Origin: a bacterium
GTDB taxonomy: Bacteria; Verrucomicrobiota; Kiritimatiellia; CAIKKV01; CAITUY01
Length of the DNA: 60,909 nt
NCBI GenBank assembly: GCA_037128595.1
Contig: JBAXWB010000029.1
Coordinates: forward strand, 1 to 60,909
Direction of reading: 5' to 3'
The notes below the pieces were generated by a model. It saw only the letters and a program-made list of their open reading frames with translations. It searched no databases and was not told the DNA's origin. Below are positions 34,761-44,257 of this stretch, in pieces; position 1 is the stretch's first letter, and every line of letters starts with the position of its first letter. The position numbers and the translations under genes are program-made.

Positions 34761-35486
34761 CTATCGTCCTTTAATCATCAAAATCAGCACCGCCGCCACA
34801 ATGGTCAGGATCAGCGGCAAGCTGACGGCGAGCCCGACTTTAATCCAATGCCCGAATCCCCGGGAAGCCGGCGCAAATTCATCGTCTTCCATCGCATTCA
34901 GCTTACGGGAATGTTCATCAAAAAGCTTCACAGGCCCCCCGACGGCTTCAATCGTCGCCTGAGCCTTTACGAAATCACTCCGGATGGCATCAATCTGGAC
35001 AACGGCCTTGTTTAATTCGTCACGAAAAGAGTCCTCCGCCCAAGCCGCGTCATTGATCTTTTGAAGTTCTTCCAGATCGGCGGCCAGACGGTCCCGCGTG
35101 GTGAAATAGACCTCAACCTGACGAGCGGCATGATCACCCAGTTTCTGGAGCGACACCAGGCTCTCGGAAAGCCGGTCCAGCATTTCATGCTTACCGCGTT
35201 CATACTGGTCCTGCTTTTCAAGCAAATCGGACAACATCTGCTCTTCACGTTCCATCTCGCTCTGTTTTTGCTTCAGCCGCTCGATATGGAGTTTCGCCGA
35301 GGCTTTCTGGGTATTGAGCTCTTCGCGATGCCGGGCCATGCGCGTCAGACTCAGATCAGACAGGGGGCGCCCTGCCGGATCATCGGACTTTAAATTCATC
35401 ATGCCATCCGGCCCTGAGCCCAATGAGGTGGATTTAACTGCCCCGCGGCGTTGTGCCAGATCTTCATCAAAAAAGTCCGTTCCCAT
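34761..35486 (-). CDS. Tail-anchored coiled-coil protein, 241 aa
   Basis: The start has AAGGAG upstream. After a disordered first 45 residues there is a long heptad-rich region (LTRMARHREELNTQKASAKLHIERLKQKQSEMEREEQML ... LAADLEELQKIND, about residues 48-190). A short charged stretch (NAMEDDEFAPASRG) precedes one C-terminal transmembrane helix (IKVGLAVSLPLILTIVAAVLILMI). The topology matches the next gene, so the two probably act together at the inner membrane. No enzymatic motif or known family is seen. It lies 98 nt after the LysM lipoprotein gene. Confidence 0.55.
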   Translation of the reverse strand: MGTDFFDEDLAQRRGAVKSTSLGSGPDGMMNLKSDDPAGRPLSDLSLTRMARHREELNTQKASAKLHIERLKQKQSEMEREEQMLSDLLEKQDQYERGKHEMLDRLSESLVSLQKLGDHAARQVEVYFTTRDRLAADLEELQKINDAAWAEDSFRDELNKAVVQIDAIRSDFVKAQATIEAVGGPVKLFDEHSRKLNAMEDDEFAPASRGFGHWIKVGLAVSLPLILTIVAAVLILMIKGR

Positions 35487-35584
35487 ACGTTTCTCTCCTT
35501 AATTTACTCCATTCAACGCGCAATGTGAACGTTGACCCCGGGATGCTAGCAATCAAGCCCGCTTGTATCAAGCGCATCTTCCAC

Positions 35585-36349
35585 CTAGGGAGTTTCTTCA
35601 TTGTCCTTTTCCGGGACAAAAATCATCTGACCTACCCGTAGATCACCGGGGGATTTCATCTTGTTTTTATTCACCTCGTAAATCTCGCGCCACCGCCCCT
35701 GGTCCCCGTAGTAGCGGGCCGCCAGTTTCTTCAGGGTATCCGCTTTTTCGATCCTGACCATTTTTCCGGTGGATTTCGGTGCCCGGACGGGGAGCACGAT
35801 CGCATCTACCGACGGCAAGGCATTCGTGGCCGACATCCCGTATTTGGACCGCATCGTGGCCAGTGCCCCCCGCAATTGAACCGTCTGCGCCTGGAGATTG
35901 GCCGCCCTGATTTTCAAAGACTGGTTCTCTCCTTCCACCTCCCTCATTCGCGCCAGGACCGCCGTCTCGTTGGTAAAGACGGTGCCGACCAGCATCAGGG
36001 TAGCGGTGCGGATATGGCCCTCAATCATGGCTTTCTTTTCCGTTTCGGGCCGCAAGGCAAGATAGCGTTGGAAATGGTAGATCGTCCCCACCGAATCCAC
36101 CCCTGCATTATCAAGCAGAAAGGCGAAATCCAGATGAGCCCGGGCCATGGTGGGCTGCCGGTCGAGAATCAGTTCATAGAGATTCCGAGCCCCCTTCACA
36201 TCCCCCACCGCCTCAAGTTCCCGGGCTTTTTTCATATCCGGATGCTCGCGCTCGACTTCATCCGATACCCCTACTTTTGGGGAACAGCCGCCCCCCACTA
36301 TCAGGAACACCGCCAAAAAAACAGGGATTATGAGGTCCTTCATCGTCAT
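35585..36349 (-). CDS. LysM lipoprotein with TPR-like and coiled-coil regions
   Basis: The 254-residue protein has a lipoprotein signal (FLAVFLIVGGGCS, Cys about residue 22). A TPR-like helical unit follows (ARELEAVGDVKGARNLYELILDRQPTMARAHLDFAFLLD), then a coiled coil (ETAVLARMREVEGENQSLKIRAANLQAQTVQL). A C-terminal LysM domain (VRIEKADTLKKLAARYYGDQGRWREIYEVNKNKMKSPGDLRVGQMIFVP) should bind peptidoglycan. The arrangement recalls YbgF/CpoB-like and LysM scaffold lipoproteins. The start overlaps the heptosyltransferase stop by one base. Confidence 0.75.
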   Translation of the reverse strand: MTMKDLIIPVFLAVFLIVGGGCSPKVGVSDEVEREHPDMKKARELEAVGDVKGARNLYELILDRQPTMARAHLDFAFLLDNAGVDSVGTIYHFQRYLALRPETEKKAMIEGHIRTATLMLVGTVFTNETAVLARMREVEGENQSLKIRAANLQAQTVQLRGALATMRSKYGMSATNALPSVDAIVLPVRAPKSTGKMVRIEKADTLKKLAARYYGDQGRWREIYEVNKNKMKSPGDLRVGQMIFVPEKDNEETP

Positions 36350-37365
36350 CAGGGTGTTCCGATCTTCGAGGCATTCAACACCTCACGAACCGCCGCCATG
36401 ACCTGGCCCGGTGTAATACGCTCCATACACTCCACTTGAGGCAACCGGCAGTCCCGGCCAAAACAGGGGCTGCAGTCAGTCCCCGCCCGGATCACGTGGT
36501 GGCCGGCTCCGTAAGGCCCCGTGCGCTTCGGCTCGGTGGGCCCGAACATCGTTACCACGGGTGTCCCCAACGCCACCGCCATGTGAAGGGGCCCGGAATC
36601 ATTCGCCACCACCAGATTCATCCTGGAAAACCAGCCCCCCATCTCCACCAGGGTGGTCTGTCCCGCAAGATTCTCAACCGTCCCGGCCCCGGCGGTGGCG
36701 GACAACGCCACGCGCATCGCTTCGCACCCCGCCCGCTCCGTTTGACTTCCAAACAGGTAGATGGAGGCCCCGAATTCCTGCTGGATCTGCCGTGCCACCT
36801 CAATGAAACCGGCTACCGGCCAGTTTTTATTGCTCCGCCGCGACCAGGGAACCAGCGCCACGCGCAGGGTCCCCTGAGCCAGGGATGGCGCGGGAAATTG
36901 AACAGGGAATGACACCGGCATCACGGTCAACCCCAGGTAGCGCACCACATCCAGCGCTTCCTCAACCGCATGCCGGTCCTTATTACGGGGACCGGCCACC
37001 ACATCATAGAAGAACCGGGCGCCTTCACGTTGAAACGAAGGCCCGATCCGCAGGTGGCTCCGCGCGCAACGTGCCACTATTGCACTTTTGACCAACCCCT
37101 GCAGGTCGACCACATAATCATAATAGGAGGCCCGCACCGCCCGCACCAGGGCGCCACTATGACTCCAGAACTGCCGGCGGGGAAAGGGGATCACTTTGGA
37201 TACCATCGGGAAACACCGGACCAGGTCCACATATTCAGGCTGCGTGACCCAATCCACGTCCGCATCCAGCATCACCTGCAGGTTATTCACCGCGGGAAGG
37301 GCATGGAATAGATCGCCTAACGAGCTGAGCTTGATCACCAGGATACGTTTTCGTTCAGACTTCAT
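36349..37365 (-). CDS. GT9 heptosyltransferase (WaaC/WaaF/RfaQ-like)
   Basis: This glycosyltransferase family 9 enzyme adds ADP-heptose to the LPS inner core. The 338-residue protein has ILVIKLSSLGDLFHALPAVNNL at the N-terminus (acceptor domain), the central VPWSRRSNKNWPVAGF nucleotide-sugar site, and VVANDSGPLHMAVALGTPVVTMFGPTEPKRTGPYG in the donor domain. Which heptose it adds cannot be told from the sequence. Its partners in the operon are envelope proteins. It starts 20 nt after a small coiled-coil gene and overlaps the LysM lipoprotein gene. Confidence 0.88.
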   Translation of the reverse strand: MKSERKRILVIKLSSLGDLFHALPAVNNLQVMLDADVDWVTQPEYVDLVRCFPMVSKVIPFPRRQFWSHSGALVRAVRASYYDYVVDLQGLVKSAIVARCARSHLRIGPSFQREGARFFYDVVAGPRNKDRHAVEEALDVVRYLGLTVMPVSFPVQFPAPSLAQGTLRVALVPWSRRSNKNWPVAGFIEVARQIQQEFGASIYLFGSQTERAGCEAMRVALSATAGAGTVENLAGQTTLVEMGGWFSRMNLVVANDSGPLHMAVALGTPVVTMFGPTEPKRTGPYGAGHHVIRAGTDCSPCFGRDCRLPQVECMERITPGQVMAAVREVLNASKIGTP

Positions 37366-37385
37366 GGGGGATGCGGTGCAGACGA

Positions 37386-37694
37386 TCAGGACGGGCGGAT
37401 CTGTTGCCGCTCGGACTCTTCTTTTTCACGTTGCCGGGCAATTTCGTGGCGCTTTTCTTCCTCAATTTTATCTGCCTTCGCGGCATCCCCCGCCGCCCGG
37501 GCCTCCGCCACTTTACCGCCATACAGAATCTCAATCTCTGCGATTTTCGCCTTGGTACGGCTTGCAATCTCCGCCATCGCCTGTTTCTGCTCTTCAGTCA
37601 CAGCGGTAATCCCCTCACCACGCTTAGCCATTCGCTCCATCGCGAGGTCAAAGGAACTTTTCAATCCGGGGTCTTTCAGGTCTTTCGTTTTCAT
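37386..37694 (-). CDS. Small charged coiled-coil protein, 102 aa
   Basis: The protein is highly charged and helical (EEQKQAMAEIASRTKAKIAEIEILYGGKVAEARAAGDAAKADKIEEEKRHEIARQREKEESERQ), with no membrane segment, Cys or signal peptide. It starts 3 nt after the holin-like gene and is followed 20 nt later by the heptosyltransferase gene, so it is part of the operon. The family is not recognised; a cytoplasmic structural or chaperone-like role is conceivable but unsupported. Confidence 0.55.
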   Translation of the reverse strand: MKTKDLKDPGLKSSFDLAMERMAKRGEGITAVTEEQKQAMAEIASRTKAKIAEIEILYGGKVAEARAAGDAAKADKIEEEKRHEIARQREKEESERQQIRPS

Positions 37695-37697
37695 AAA

Positions 37698-38183
37698 TTA
37701 TACATCAATAATCGGTCCTTTTCCGGGAGGCGGGGTTCTGATCCGTGTTGGCTCGGAATAGGCCTCTGCGGTCGGGGGCTTTCGTGAGGACCGCTGGAAA
37801 TTTTTGCGATTATTCCCCAGGATCATACTGACGATACTGATGACCAGCGAGGCCCACATCGCGGAGCCAAACCCCAGCACATGGAAGCCGGGCACCAGCC
37901 TTGCCGTGAGCAACAACAGAAAGGCGTTAATAAACAGCAACATCAAGCCCAGCGTCAGCACCACCAGCGGCATGGCGACCAGGACCAGAATGGGCTTTAC
38001 CAGGGCATTTAAAATCCCGAGCATCAGGGCTGCGGCCAGCAGACTCGCCCAGTCGTCTGTATAGACCCCCGTCACCAGGATATCCGACATCCACACCGCA
38101 ATGGCCATCAAGGCCCAGCGGATCAGCCACTCCCGGATCTTCTGTCCGGCCGTCTGAAACGATTCAGGATTCAAAATTTCCAC
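37698..38183 (-). CDS. Four-helix phage-holin-IV-type membrane protein
   Basis: The 161-residue protein has four hydrophobic helices between residues 22 and 125 and the family motif LGILNALVKPILVLVAMPLVVLTLGLMLLFINAFLLLL, typical of the mycobacterial-type holin (holin_4_2) family. Most members are ordinary inner-membrane proteins, not phage genes. The C-terminal 35 residues are basic and Pro-rich (NRKNFQRSSRKPP ... TPPPGKGPIIDV), probably cytoplasmic. The start overlaps the release-factor-like gene by 20 nt, so the genes are translated together. Confidence 0.8.
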   Translation of the reverse strand: MEILNPESFQTAGQKIREWLIRWALMAIAVWMSDILVTGVYTDDWASLLAAALMLGILNALVKPILVLVAMPLVVLTLGLMLLFINAFLLLLTARLVPGFHVLGFGSAMWASLVISIVSMILGNNRKNFQRSSRKPPTAEAYSEPTRIRTPPPGKGPIIDV

Positions 38184-38580
38184 TCCGTCTGGCTTGTTTT
38201 TTCACCGAATGCTTCTTCTTGTCATCCAGCACCCGTTCCTTCTGGCGGCGCGACCGCCGGCGCTTTTGACGCCGGATCTTTTCATTGGCCTGCTGGCGGG
38301 CGCTGCGCTGCCCGAGGATCCGCTCCTCTAGCCGGTCGCATAACTCGCGGCGGGCCACAAACCGGTTCAACTCCCGCGAGCGCTCCCGCTGACACTTGAT
38401 TTCGAGCCCGGACTTGGCGTGCTGCAGAAAGACACAGGACGAGGTTTTGTTCAACTTCTGGCCACCGGAACCGGCGCCCAGAACAAATTTTTCAACCAGG
38501 TCCTTCTCCAGGATTCCCAGCTTGATCATCCGCTCTTCAAGCGCCTGCCGTTTTTCGGTTGTGATGTAAACGTCGCCCAT
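38164..38580 (-). CDS. Release-factor-like GGQ protein (ArfB/C12orf65 type)
   Basis: The 138-residue protein keeps only the peptidyl-tRNA hydrolysis domain of class I release factors: FVLGAGSGGQKLNKTSSCVFLQH (GGQ at about residues 39-41) and IKCQRERSRELNRFVARREL. A strongly basic helical tail follows (KIRRQKRRRSRRQKER). Codon-recognition domains are missing. Such proteins rescue stalled ribosomes, as ArfB and mitochondrial C12orf65 do; the exact role here is inferred. It is 18 nt after valS. Confidence 0.85.
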   Translation of the reverse strand: MGDVYITTEKRQALEERMIKLGILEKDLVEKFVLGAGSGGQKLNKTSSCVFLQHAKSGLEIKCQRERSRELNRFVARRELCDRLEERILGQRSARQQANEKIRRQKRRRSRRQKERVLDDKKKHSVKKQARRSGNFES

Positions 38581-38598
38581 AGCCCATCCATCCCATGA

Positions 38599-41277
38599 CT
38601 AGCCCATCATCTCGAGCAGGCGCTTCACTTTGTTGTATTTATCCTGCAGTTCCTGCCGCGATTTCTCGAACTGCGCCACCACCTCGGGCTTGGCTTTATT
38701 GAAGAAATTGGGATTATTGAGCTTGAGCGTCGCCCGCTCCAGATGCCCGCCCAGTTCTTCCAGTTGTTTGGCCAGTTTGGCGGCTTCCGCCTTCGCATCC
38801 ACCAATCCCTCAATCGGCATATAGAGCGCTCCGATCGGGGTCAGGGCGCTGGGCATGGCCGTGGCTGGCACAAAGGCGGGATCCACCGTAATCTCCCGGG
38901 CCTTGAGCATGGCGGTCAGCGTGCTGGTATCCGCCTTCAGTTGAACCGCCAATTGCGGCGTGTTCGCCTTGATGATGTAATCCAACTTCTGGCCGGGAGC
39001 GATGCTGCAGTCGGCGCGCAGCATCCGTCCCATACGGATCAATTCATGCCGGGCATCCACGTACTGGACGATCTCCGGCGTGGCACCCCACTGCGCCAGA
39101 TCCGCCGTTAACGGCGTGGGCCAGGGCGCCAGCATAATGGTCTCGTCGTCGGTCCCGTACCCCATGCCGTGCCATAACTCTTCCGTCAGATGCGGCATGA
39201 AGGGATGCAGCAGACGCAGGGCCGTCGAGAATGAGAAATGCATCACCTTCAACACCTCGTCCCGCCGCGCGGCATCCTGACCATAAAGCACATCCTTGGA
39301 ATACTCGACATACCAGTCGCAGTACTCATGCCAGATAAAGGCATAGAGGTCCTGGGCCGCATCATTGAAGCGGTAGCGCCTGAGATTTTCCGTACAGGAT
39401 TCAATGGTCAGGCTGAGCTTGGCGAGGATATGCCGGTCATCCGCACTCAGCAAAGCCGCATTGATCCCTGCCCCACCCCGCACATACCCCGTGGGATCCT
39501 GCATCTGCATGAAGCGGGCGGCATTCCAGATCTTGGTGCCGAAATTGCGTCCAATCTCGAATTTGTCGTTCGAAAGGAAGACATCCTGTCCCGTCGCCGT
39601 AATCATCATCAGGCTGTAGCGGAGCGCATCGGCGCTGTACTCCTCAATGATCGTCAACGGATCAATGGAGTTCCCCAGGCTCTTGCTCATCTTCCGGCCC
39701 TTGTCATCCCGCACGGTGCCGTGGATATACACCTCATGGAACGGAACCTCACCCATGAATTCAATGCCGGCCATCACCATCCGGGCCACCCAGAAGAAAA
39801 TGATCTCGGAAGCGGTCACCAGCGTATTGCCGGGATAATAGAGGGCCAGATCCGCATTTTTATTGGGCCAGCCGAAGGTGCTGAACGGCCATAGCCACGA
39901 GGAGAACCAGGTATCCAGGACATCCTCATCCTGGCGGATCGTCGTCGCGGCACATTTGGGACATTGGTCCGGCTTCCCGCGGGCCGCCCACTGATGATCG
40001 CACGCATCACAATAAAACACCGGAATGCGATGTCCCCACCAGATCTGCCGGGAGATGCACCAGTCGCGGATATTGCCCATCCACTCGGCATAGACCTTGT
40101 TCCAGCGCTCGGGCACAAACTTGACGCGCCCATCCACCACCGCTTGAAGCGCCGGCTCGGCGAGCGGCTTCATTTTGACAAACCACTGCAGGGAGAGCCG
40201 CGGCTCAACCACCGTATCACACCGATAGCAATGCCCCACGGCATGGGCGTGCGCATCAATTTTTTCAATCAGCCCGGCGGCGGTCAAGTCGGTGACAATG
40301 CGCTTGCGGCACTCAAAGCGGTCTAACCCGGCATAGGGGCCGGCCCCTTCATTCATGGTGCCATCGGGATTCATCACATTGATGGGCGTCAACTTGTGGC
40401 GCTGCCCCATCTCGAAATCGTTCGGATCATGCGCCGGCGTCACCTTGACGGCGCCCGTCCCGAAGGCCGGATCCACAAAGTCGTCGGTAATCACCGGCAG
40501 GTCCCGATGCAGGACCGGCAGGCTGAGGGTTTTGCCGACCAGCGCTTTGTAACGCTCATCCTTGGGACTCACCGCCACCGCCACATCGCCAAGCAGCGTC
40601 TCAGGCCGGGTCGTCGCCACCACCACAAACTCGGTGGCCGTCAGCTTCCCTTCGCGTTTCACGGGATAACGGATGAAATACAACTTGCCGTCGGTATCCT
40701 GATGTTCGCTCTCTTCATCGGACAACGCCGTGCGGCACCGGGGACACCAGTTCGTGATATAGTTGGCGCGATAGATCAGCCCCTTGTCATACAGCCGGCA
40801 GAAGACTTCCACCACGGCCTCGCTCAGGCCCGCATCCATCGTAAAGCGTTCCCGTTCCCAGTCACAGGAGGCACCCAGCCGCTTCAACTGCCGGATGATC
40901 GTGCCGCCATATTCCTCTTTCCACTCCCAGACTTTTTCAACAAAGGCCTCCCGCCCGAGATCATGGCGTGTTTTCCCCTCTTTGCGCAGGGCCCGCTCCA
41001 CCACATTCTGCGTGGCAATACCGGCGTGATCCGTACCCGGCAGCCAGACGGTATTTTTGCCCTCCATCCGCTGCCAGCGCACGAGAATGTCCTGGATGGT
41101 ATTGTTCAGGGCGTGCCCGATGTGGAGAATCCCGGTCACATTCGGCGGCGGAATAACGACACAGTAAGGGGTCCCCCCCTTTGAGGCATCCCCATGAAAG
41201 TACCCCTTGGCCTGCCAGGTATCATACCAGCGGGTTTCCACCGTCTTGGGGTCATACTGCTTATCAAGTTCTTTCAT
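38599..41277 (-). CDS. valS: Valyl-tRNA synthetase
   Basis: This enzyme charges tRNA-Val. The 892-residue protein has HIGH in PPPNVTGILHIGHALNNTIQD, the KMSKS loop in RKMSKSLGNSIDPL, and an editing domain with TTRPETLLGDVAVAV. A zinc-knuckle-like segment (CDACDHQWAARGKPDQCPKC) lies in the catalytic core. The C-terminal coiled coil ends with LEELGGHLERATLKLNNPNFFNKAKPEVVAQFEKSRQEL, typical of ValRS. It is 10 nt after cimA and shares the operon with threonine/isoleucine-pathway genes. Confidence 0.97.
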   Translation of the reverse strand: MKELDKQYDPKTVETRWYDTWQAKGYFHGDASKGGTPYCVVIPPPNVTGILHIGHALNNTIQDILVRWQRMEGKNTVWLPGTDHAGIATQNVVERALRKEGKTRHDLGREAFVEKVWEWKEEYGGTIIRQLKRLGASCDWERERFTMDAGLSEAVVEVFCRLYDKGLIYRANYITNWCPRCRTALSDEESEHQDTDGKLYFIRYPVKREGKLTATEFVVVATTRPETLLGDVAVAVSPKDERYKALVGKTLSLPVLHRDLPVITDDFVDPAFGTGAVKVTPAHDPNDFEMGQRHKLTPINVMNPDGTMNEGAGPYAGLDRFECRKRIVTDLTAAGLIEKIDAHAHAVGHCYRCDTVVEPRLSLQWFVKMKPLAEPALQAVVDGRVKFVPERWNKVYAEWMGNIRDWCISRQIWWGHRIPVFYCDACDHQWAARGKPDQCPKCAATTIRQDEDVLDTWFSSWLWPFSTFGWPNKNADLALYYPGNTLVTASEIIFFWVARMVMAGIEFMGEVPFHEVYIHGTVRDDKGRKMSKSLGNSIDPLTIIEEYSADALRYSLMMITATGQDVFLSNDKFEIGRNFGTKIWNAARFMQMQDPTGYVRGGAGINAALLSADDRHILAKLSLTIESCTENLRRYRFNDAAQDLYAFIWHEYCDWYVEYSKDVLYGQDAARRDEVLKVMHFSFSTALRLLHPFMPHLTEELWHGMGYGTDDETIMLAPWPTPLTADLAQWGATPEIVQYVDARHELIRMGRMLRADCSIAPGQKLDYIIKANTPQLAVQLKADTSTLTAMLKAREITVDPAFVPATAMPSALTPIGALYMPIEGLVDAKAEAAKLAKQLEELGGHLERATLKLNNPNFFNKAKPEVVAQFEKSRQELQDKYNKVKRLLEMMG

Positions 41278-41287
41278 AGGTCATCCG

Positions 41288-42871
41288 TCATTTCTTTTTT
41301 TCTTCGCAAAACAGCTTATACTCCACACTGTCGACCAGGGCTTCCCAGGAGGCCTCGATGATATTGACGGAAACCCCCACCGTGCCCCAATGATTTTCAC
41401 CGTCCGTTGATTCAATAATCACGCGCGTCTTGGCGGCGGTCGCCTCCTCCGGGTCCAGGATCCGGACACTGTAGTCGGTCAGGAACACCTTCTCGATCTC
41501 AGGATAGAACCGGACCAAGGCCTTGCGCAGGGCGCGATCCAGGGCATTGACGGGCCCATCGCCTTCGGCCACCACATGCTCGACTTGGTCACCGACCCGC
41601 ACCTTGACACTGGCTTCTGAAACGCAGGGAATGCCCGAGCCTTCCTTCTCCATGATCACGCGGAATCCTTCCAGTTCAAAAAAGGACTTATGCTTCTTCA
41701 GCACCTTCTGAACCAGCATGCGGAACGACGCGTCGGCCGCCTCGTAGGTGTAGCCCTGCTTTTCAAGCGTTTTAAGCGCATCGAGAATGTCCTTCACTTC
41801 CGGCGAGGACTTCTTGAGATCCACGCCCATTTCGATGGCCTTCAGGAGCACACTGCTCGAGCCGGATCCCTCGGAGATCAGAATCCGGCGCTCATTCCCC
41901 ACGCTTTCCGGTTCCACATGCTCAAAACTGCGGGGGATCTTCTGGACCGCATTCACATGCATCCCGGCTTTGTGCGAAAAGGCGCTCATCCCGACATAGG
42001 GGGCCTTGGCGTTGTGCCGCACATTGACCAAGTCATCCACAAAAGTCGACAGCGAACGGATCTGACGGAGCGAGCCTTCCGGCACCGCCCGACACCCCAT
42101 CTTCAGCTCCAGTGTGGGAATGATGGAGCATAGGTTCGCGTTTCCTGTCCGCTCCCCATACCCGTTGATCGTGCCCTGCACCTGAACGGCCCCGGCCCGC
42201 ACCGCTTCCAGACTGTTGGCCACGGCCATTTCGGCATCATTGTGCGTATGAATCCCCACCATCACGGTCGGAAAGGCCTTCACCACTTCCAGGGTGATCC
42301 CATGGATGTCATGCGGCAGTGTCCCGCCATTGGTATCACAAAGCACCACGGCATGGGCGCCGGCCTCAACGGCCGCCTTGAGCATATCGATCGCAAAGGT
42401 TGGACTGTCCTTGTAGCCATCGAAAAAATGTTCGGCATCAAAGATGACTTCCTTGCCATGCGATTTCAAGAACTGGACCGTTTCTGCAATCATCCGGCGA
42501 TTCTCGTCATTGGAGGTTCGCAACACCTCGGACACATGCAACTGCCAGGTCTTACCGAAAATGGTCACCACCGGAGCGCCCGACTCCAGCAGGCGCAGCA
42601 CGTTCGCATCTTCCGCCACGGCCGAATCCGCCCGGCGGGTGCTTCCGAAGGCGGCTACCCGGGCATGCCGCAGCTTGTGCTTGCGGATCTCCTGGAAAAA
42701 TTCCATGTCCTTGGGATTGGAGCCGGCATAGCCCCCTTCGATATAATCAACGCCAAATTCATCCAGTTTGAGCGCCAGCTTGATTTTGGAGCCACTGGAA
42801 AAGGAAATGCCCTCGCCCTGTGAGCCGTCCCTCAGGGTCGTGTCGTAGATAAATATTTTTCGTCGATGCAT
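41288..42871 (-). CDS. cimA: (R)-citramalate synthase
   Basis: CimA condenses pyruvate and acetyl-CoA to citramalate, a threonine-independent route to 2-ketobutyrate and isoleucine. The 527-residue form starts at the second of two adjacent ATGs (42869-42871), AGGGTG lying upstream; 42874 is equally possible. It has the DRE-TIM motif YDTTLRDGSQGEG, the metal and catalytic sites GIHTHNDAEMAVANSLEAVRAGAVQVQGTINGYGERTGNANL, and a C-terminal LeuA-dimer regulatory domain (about 390-525). The long form matches the CimA subgroup, not LeuA. With hom/lysC it completes branch-point control of Ile precursors. Confidence 0.93.
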   Translation of the reverse strand: MHRRKIFIYDTTLRDGSQGEGISFSSGSKIKLALKLDEFGVDYIEGGYAGSNPKDMEFFQEIRKHKLRHARVAAFGSTRRADSAVAEDANVLRLLESGAPVVTIFGKTWQLHVSEVLRTSNDENRRMIAETVQFLKSHGKEVIFDAEHFFDGYKDSPTFAIDMLKAAVEAGAHAVVLCDTNGGTLPHDIHGITLEVVKAFPTVMVGIHTHNDAEMAVANSLEAVRAGAVQVQGTINGYGERTGNANLCSIIPTLELKMGCRAVPEGSLRQIRSLSTFVDDLVNVRHNAKAPYVGMSAFSHKAGMHVNAVQKIPRSFEHVEPESVGNERRILISEGSGSSSVLLKAIEMGVDLKKSSPEVKDILDALKTLEKQGYTYEAADASFRMLVQKVLKKHKSFFELEGFRVIMEKEGSGIPCVSEASVKVRVGDQVEHVVAEGDGPVNALDRALRKALVRFYPEIEKVFLTDYSVRILDPEEATAAKTRVIIESTDGENHWGTVGVSVNIIEASWEALVDSVEYKLFCEEKKK

Positions 42872-42875
42872 CATG

Positions 42876-44255
42876 TCACCCTGCCTTAAAAAAAGCCTCA
42901 TACAAGGCCATCACGGCCTTTTTGCGATCCCGGCCCTGCACCCCGAACATCATGCTGATTTCGGAGGAGCCCTGGTTGAGCATCTCAATGTTCACTCCGG
43001 CGGCGGCCAGGGCGGTCGAGGCTCTTGCCGTCACCCCCACCGAATAATGCATCCCTTCACCCACGATCATCACCAGGGCCAATCCACGGTCCACGTCAAT
43101 ATTATCAGCCCCGAGTTCCGTCCGGATGCGTGCCAGCACGCACTCTTCCTTTTCCTTCGAAAAATCCTTCTCCCGGAACACCACCGAGACGCTGTCAATC
43201 CCGGACGGGGCATGCTCGTAAGACAAGCCTTCCTCCTCCATGATCTGCAACAACCGGCGCCCGAAACCGATTTCGCGGTTCATCAGGTATTTATCCACAT
43301 AGAGCGCGCAGAACCCGTCGGCACTGGCCACCCCGACCACGGCCCCGCTCTTGTATTCCCGCTTGGGCACGATCTGGGTTCCCGGCGCTTCCGGCCGGTT
43401 GGTGTTACGGATGCAGATCGGGATCCCGGCCTTGACAGCAGGCACAATGGCCTCGTCATGAAAAACCCCGAACCCGGCATAGGCCAGTTCGCGCATTTCA
43501 CGGTATGTCAGCAACTCGATGGCCGCGGCATGGGGAACTATGCGCGGATCAGCCGAAAACACCGAATCCACGTCCGTAAAGTTCTCATAGACGTCCGCTT
43601 TCACCGCTGCCGCCAGAATGGCCCCGGTAATATCCGAACCGCCCCGCGAGAAGGTGGCTACCGCACCGGACTTGGTGTAGCCGAAAAAGCCCGGGAAAAT
43701 ACTGACCCCGGGAGCCGTCTTGAGGGCGCTCAATTTGGCATAGGATTCTTCCAATACCAGGGCATTGCCGAAATCATCACTCAAAAACAGGCCCGCCTCT
43801 TTCGGGTTGATGTAATGGGCGTCCACACCGTTGTGGATGAAAATCTCAGCCACCAGTTTCGCGCTGTTATCCTCGCCCGCCGCCTTCAGCAGATCCAGAA
43901 ACCGGCCCCGGTGCGACGTGTCGGAAGCCAGCCGCTGCCGGAGATCCGCTTCAATTTTCCGGATAATCCCCTCGCCGATTCCCGCGGCACGCTGGATCTC
44001 CGCATACCGTTCGACAATGGCCATGAGCTCGGCCTCGGCCGTCTTTCCCGCCAGTTTGGCTTCGGCGCAGGCAATCAGCATATCGGTGACCTTGGTGTCA
44101 TCGGACCGGCGTTTCCCGGGCGCCGACACCACCACAATGCGACGTTGCGCATCCATCTTGATGATGGAACAGACCTTCAGGATCTGGGCCGCATCCGCCA
44201 CGGAGGACCCACCGAATTTCGCCACTTTCAAACCGGATGCCACTGTCGTTGTCAT
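42876..44255 (-). CDS. lysC: Aspartate kinase
   Basis: This enzyme phosphorylates aspartate, the first step to Lys, Met, Thr and Ile. The 459-residue monofunctional enzyme opens with LKVAKFGGSSVADA, has GFFGYTKSGAVATFSRGGSDITGA for ATP and substrate, and FTDVDSVFSADPRIVPHA. Two ACT domains occupy about residues 315-455 (VDKYLMNREIGFGRRLLQIMEEE and VMIVGEGMHYSVGVTARASTALAAAGVNIEMLNQGSSEISMMFGV), implying amino-acid feedback. It is 2 nt after hom and within 5 nt of cimA. No lysine riboswitch was seen, and the operon's first gene is hom. Confidence 0.95.
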   Translation of the reverse strand: MTTTVASGLKVAKFGGSSVADAAQILKVCSIIKMDAQRRIVVVSAPGKRRSDDTKVTDMLIACAEAKLAGKTAEAELMAIVERYAEIQRAAGIGEGIIRKIEADLRQRLASDTSHRGRFLDLLKAAGEDNSAKLVAEIFIHNGVDAHYINPKEAGLFLSDDFGNALVLEESYAKLSALKTAPGVSIFPGFFGYTKSGAVATFSRGGSDITGAILAAAVKADVYENFTDVDSVFSADPRIVPHAAAIELLTYREMRELAYAGFGVFHDEAIVPAVKAGIPICIRNTNRPEAPGTQIVPKREYKSGAVVGVASADGFCALYVDKYLMNREIGFGRRLLQIMEEEGLSYEHAPSGIDSVSVVFREKDFSKEKEECVLARIRTELGADNIDVDRGLALVMIVGEGMHYSVGVTARASTALAAAGVNIEMLNQGSSEISMMFGVQGRDRKKAVMALYEAFFKAG

Positions 44256-44257
44256 GA

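Noticed and set aside
37698-38183. Prophage remnant because of the holin-type protein
   Set aside because: This family is a common chromosomal membrane protein, and the surrounding operon is housekeeping.
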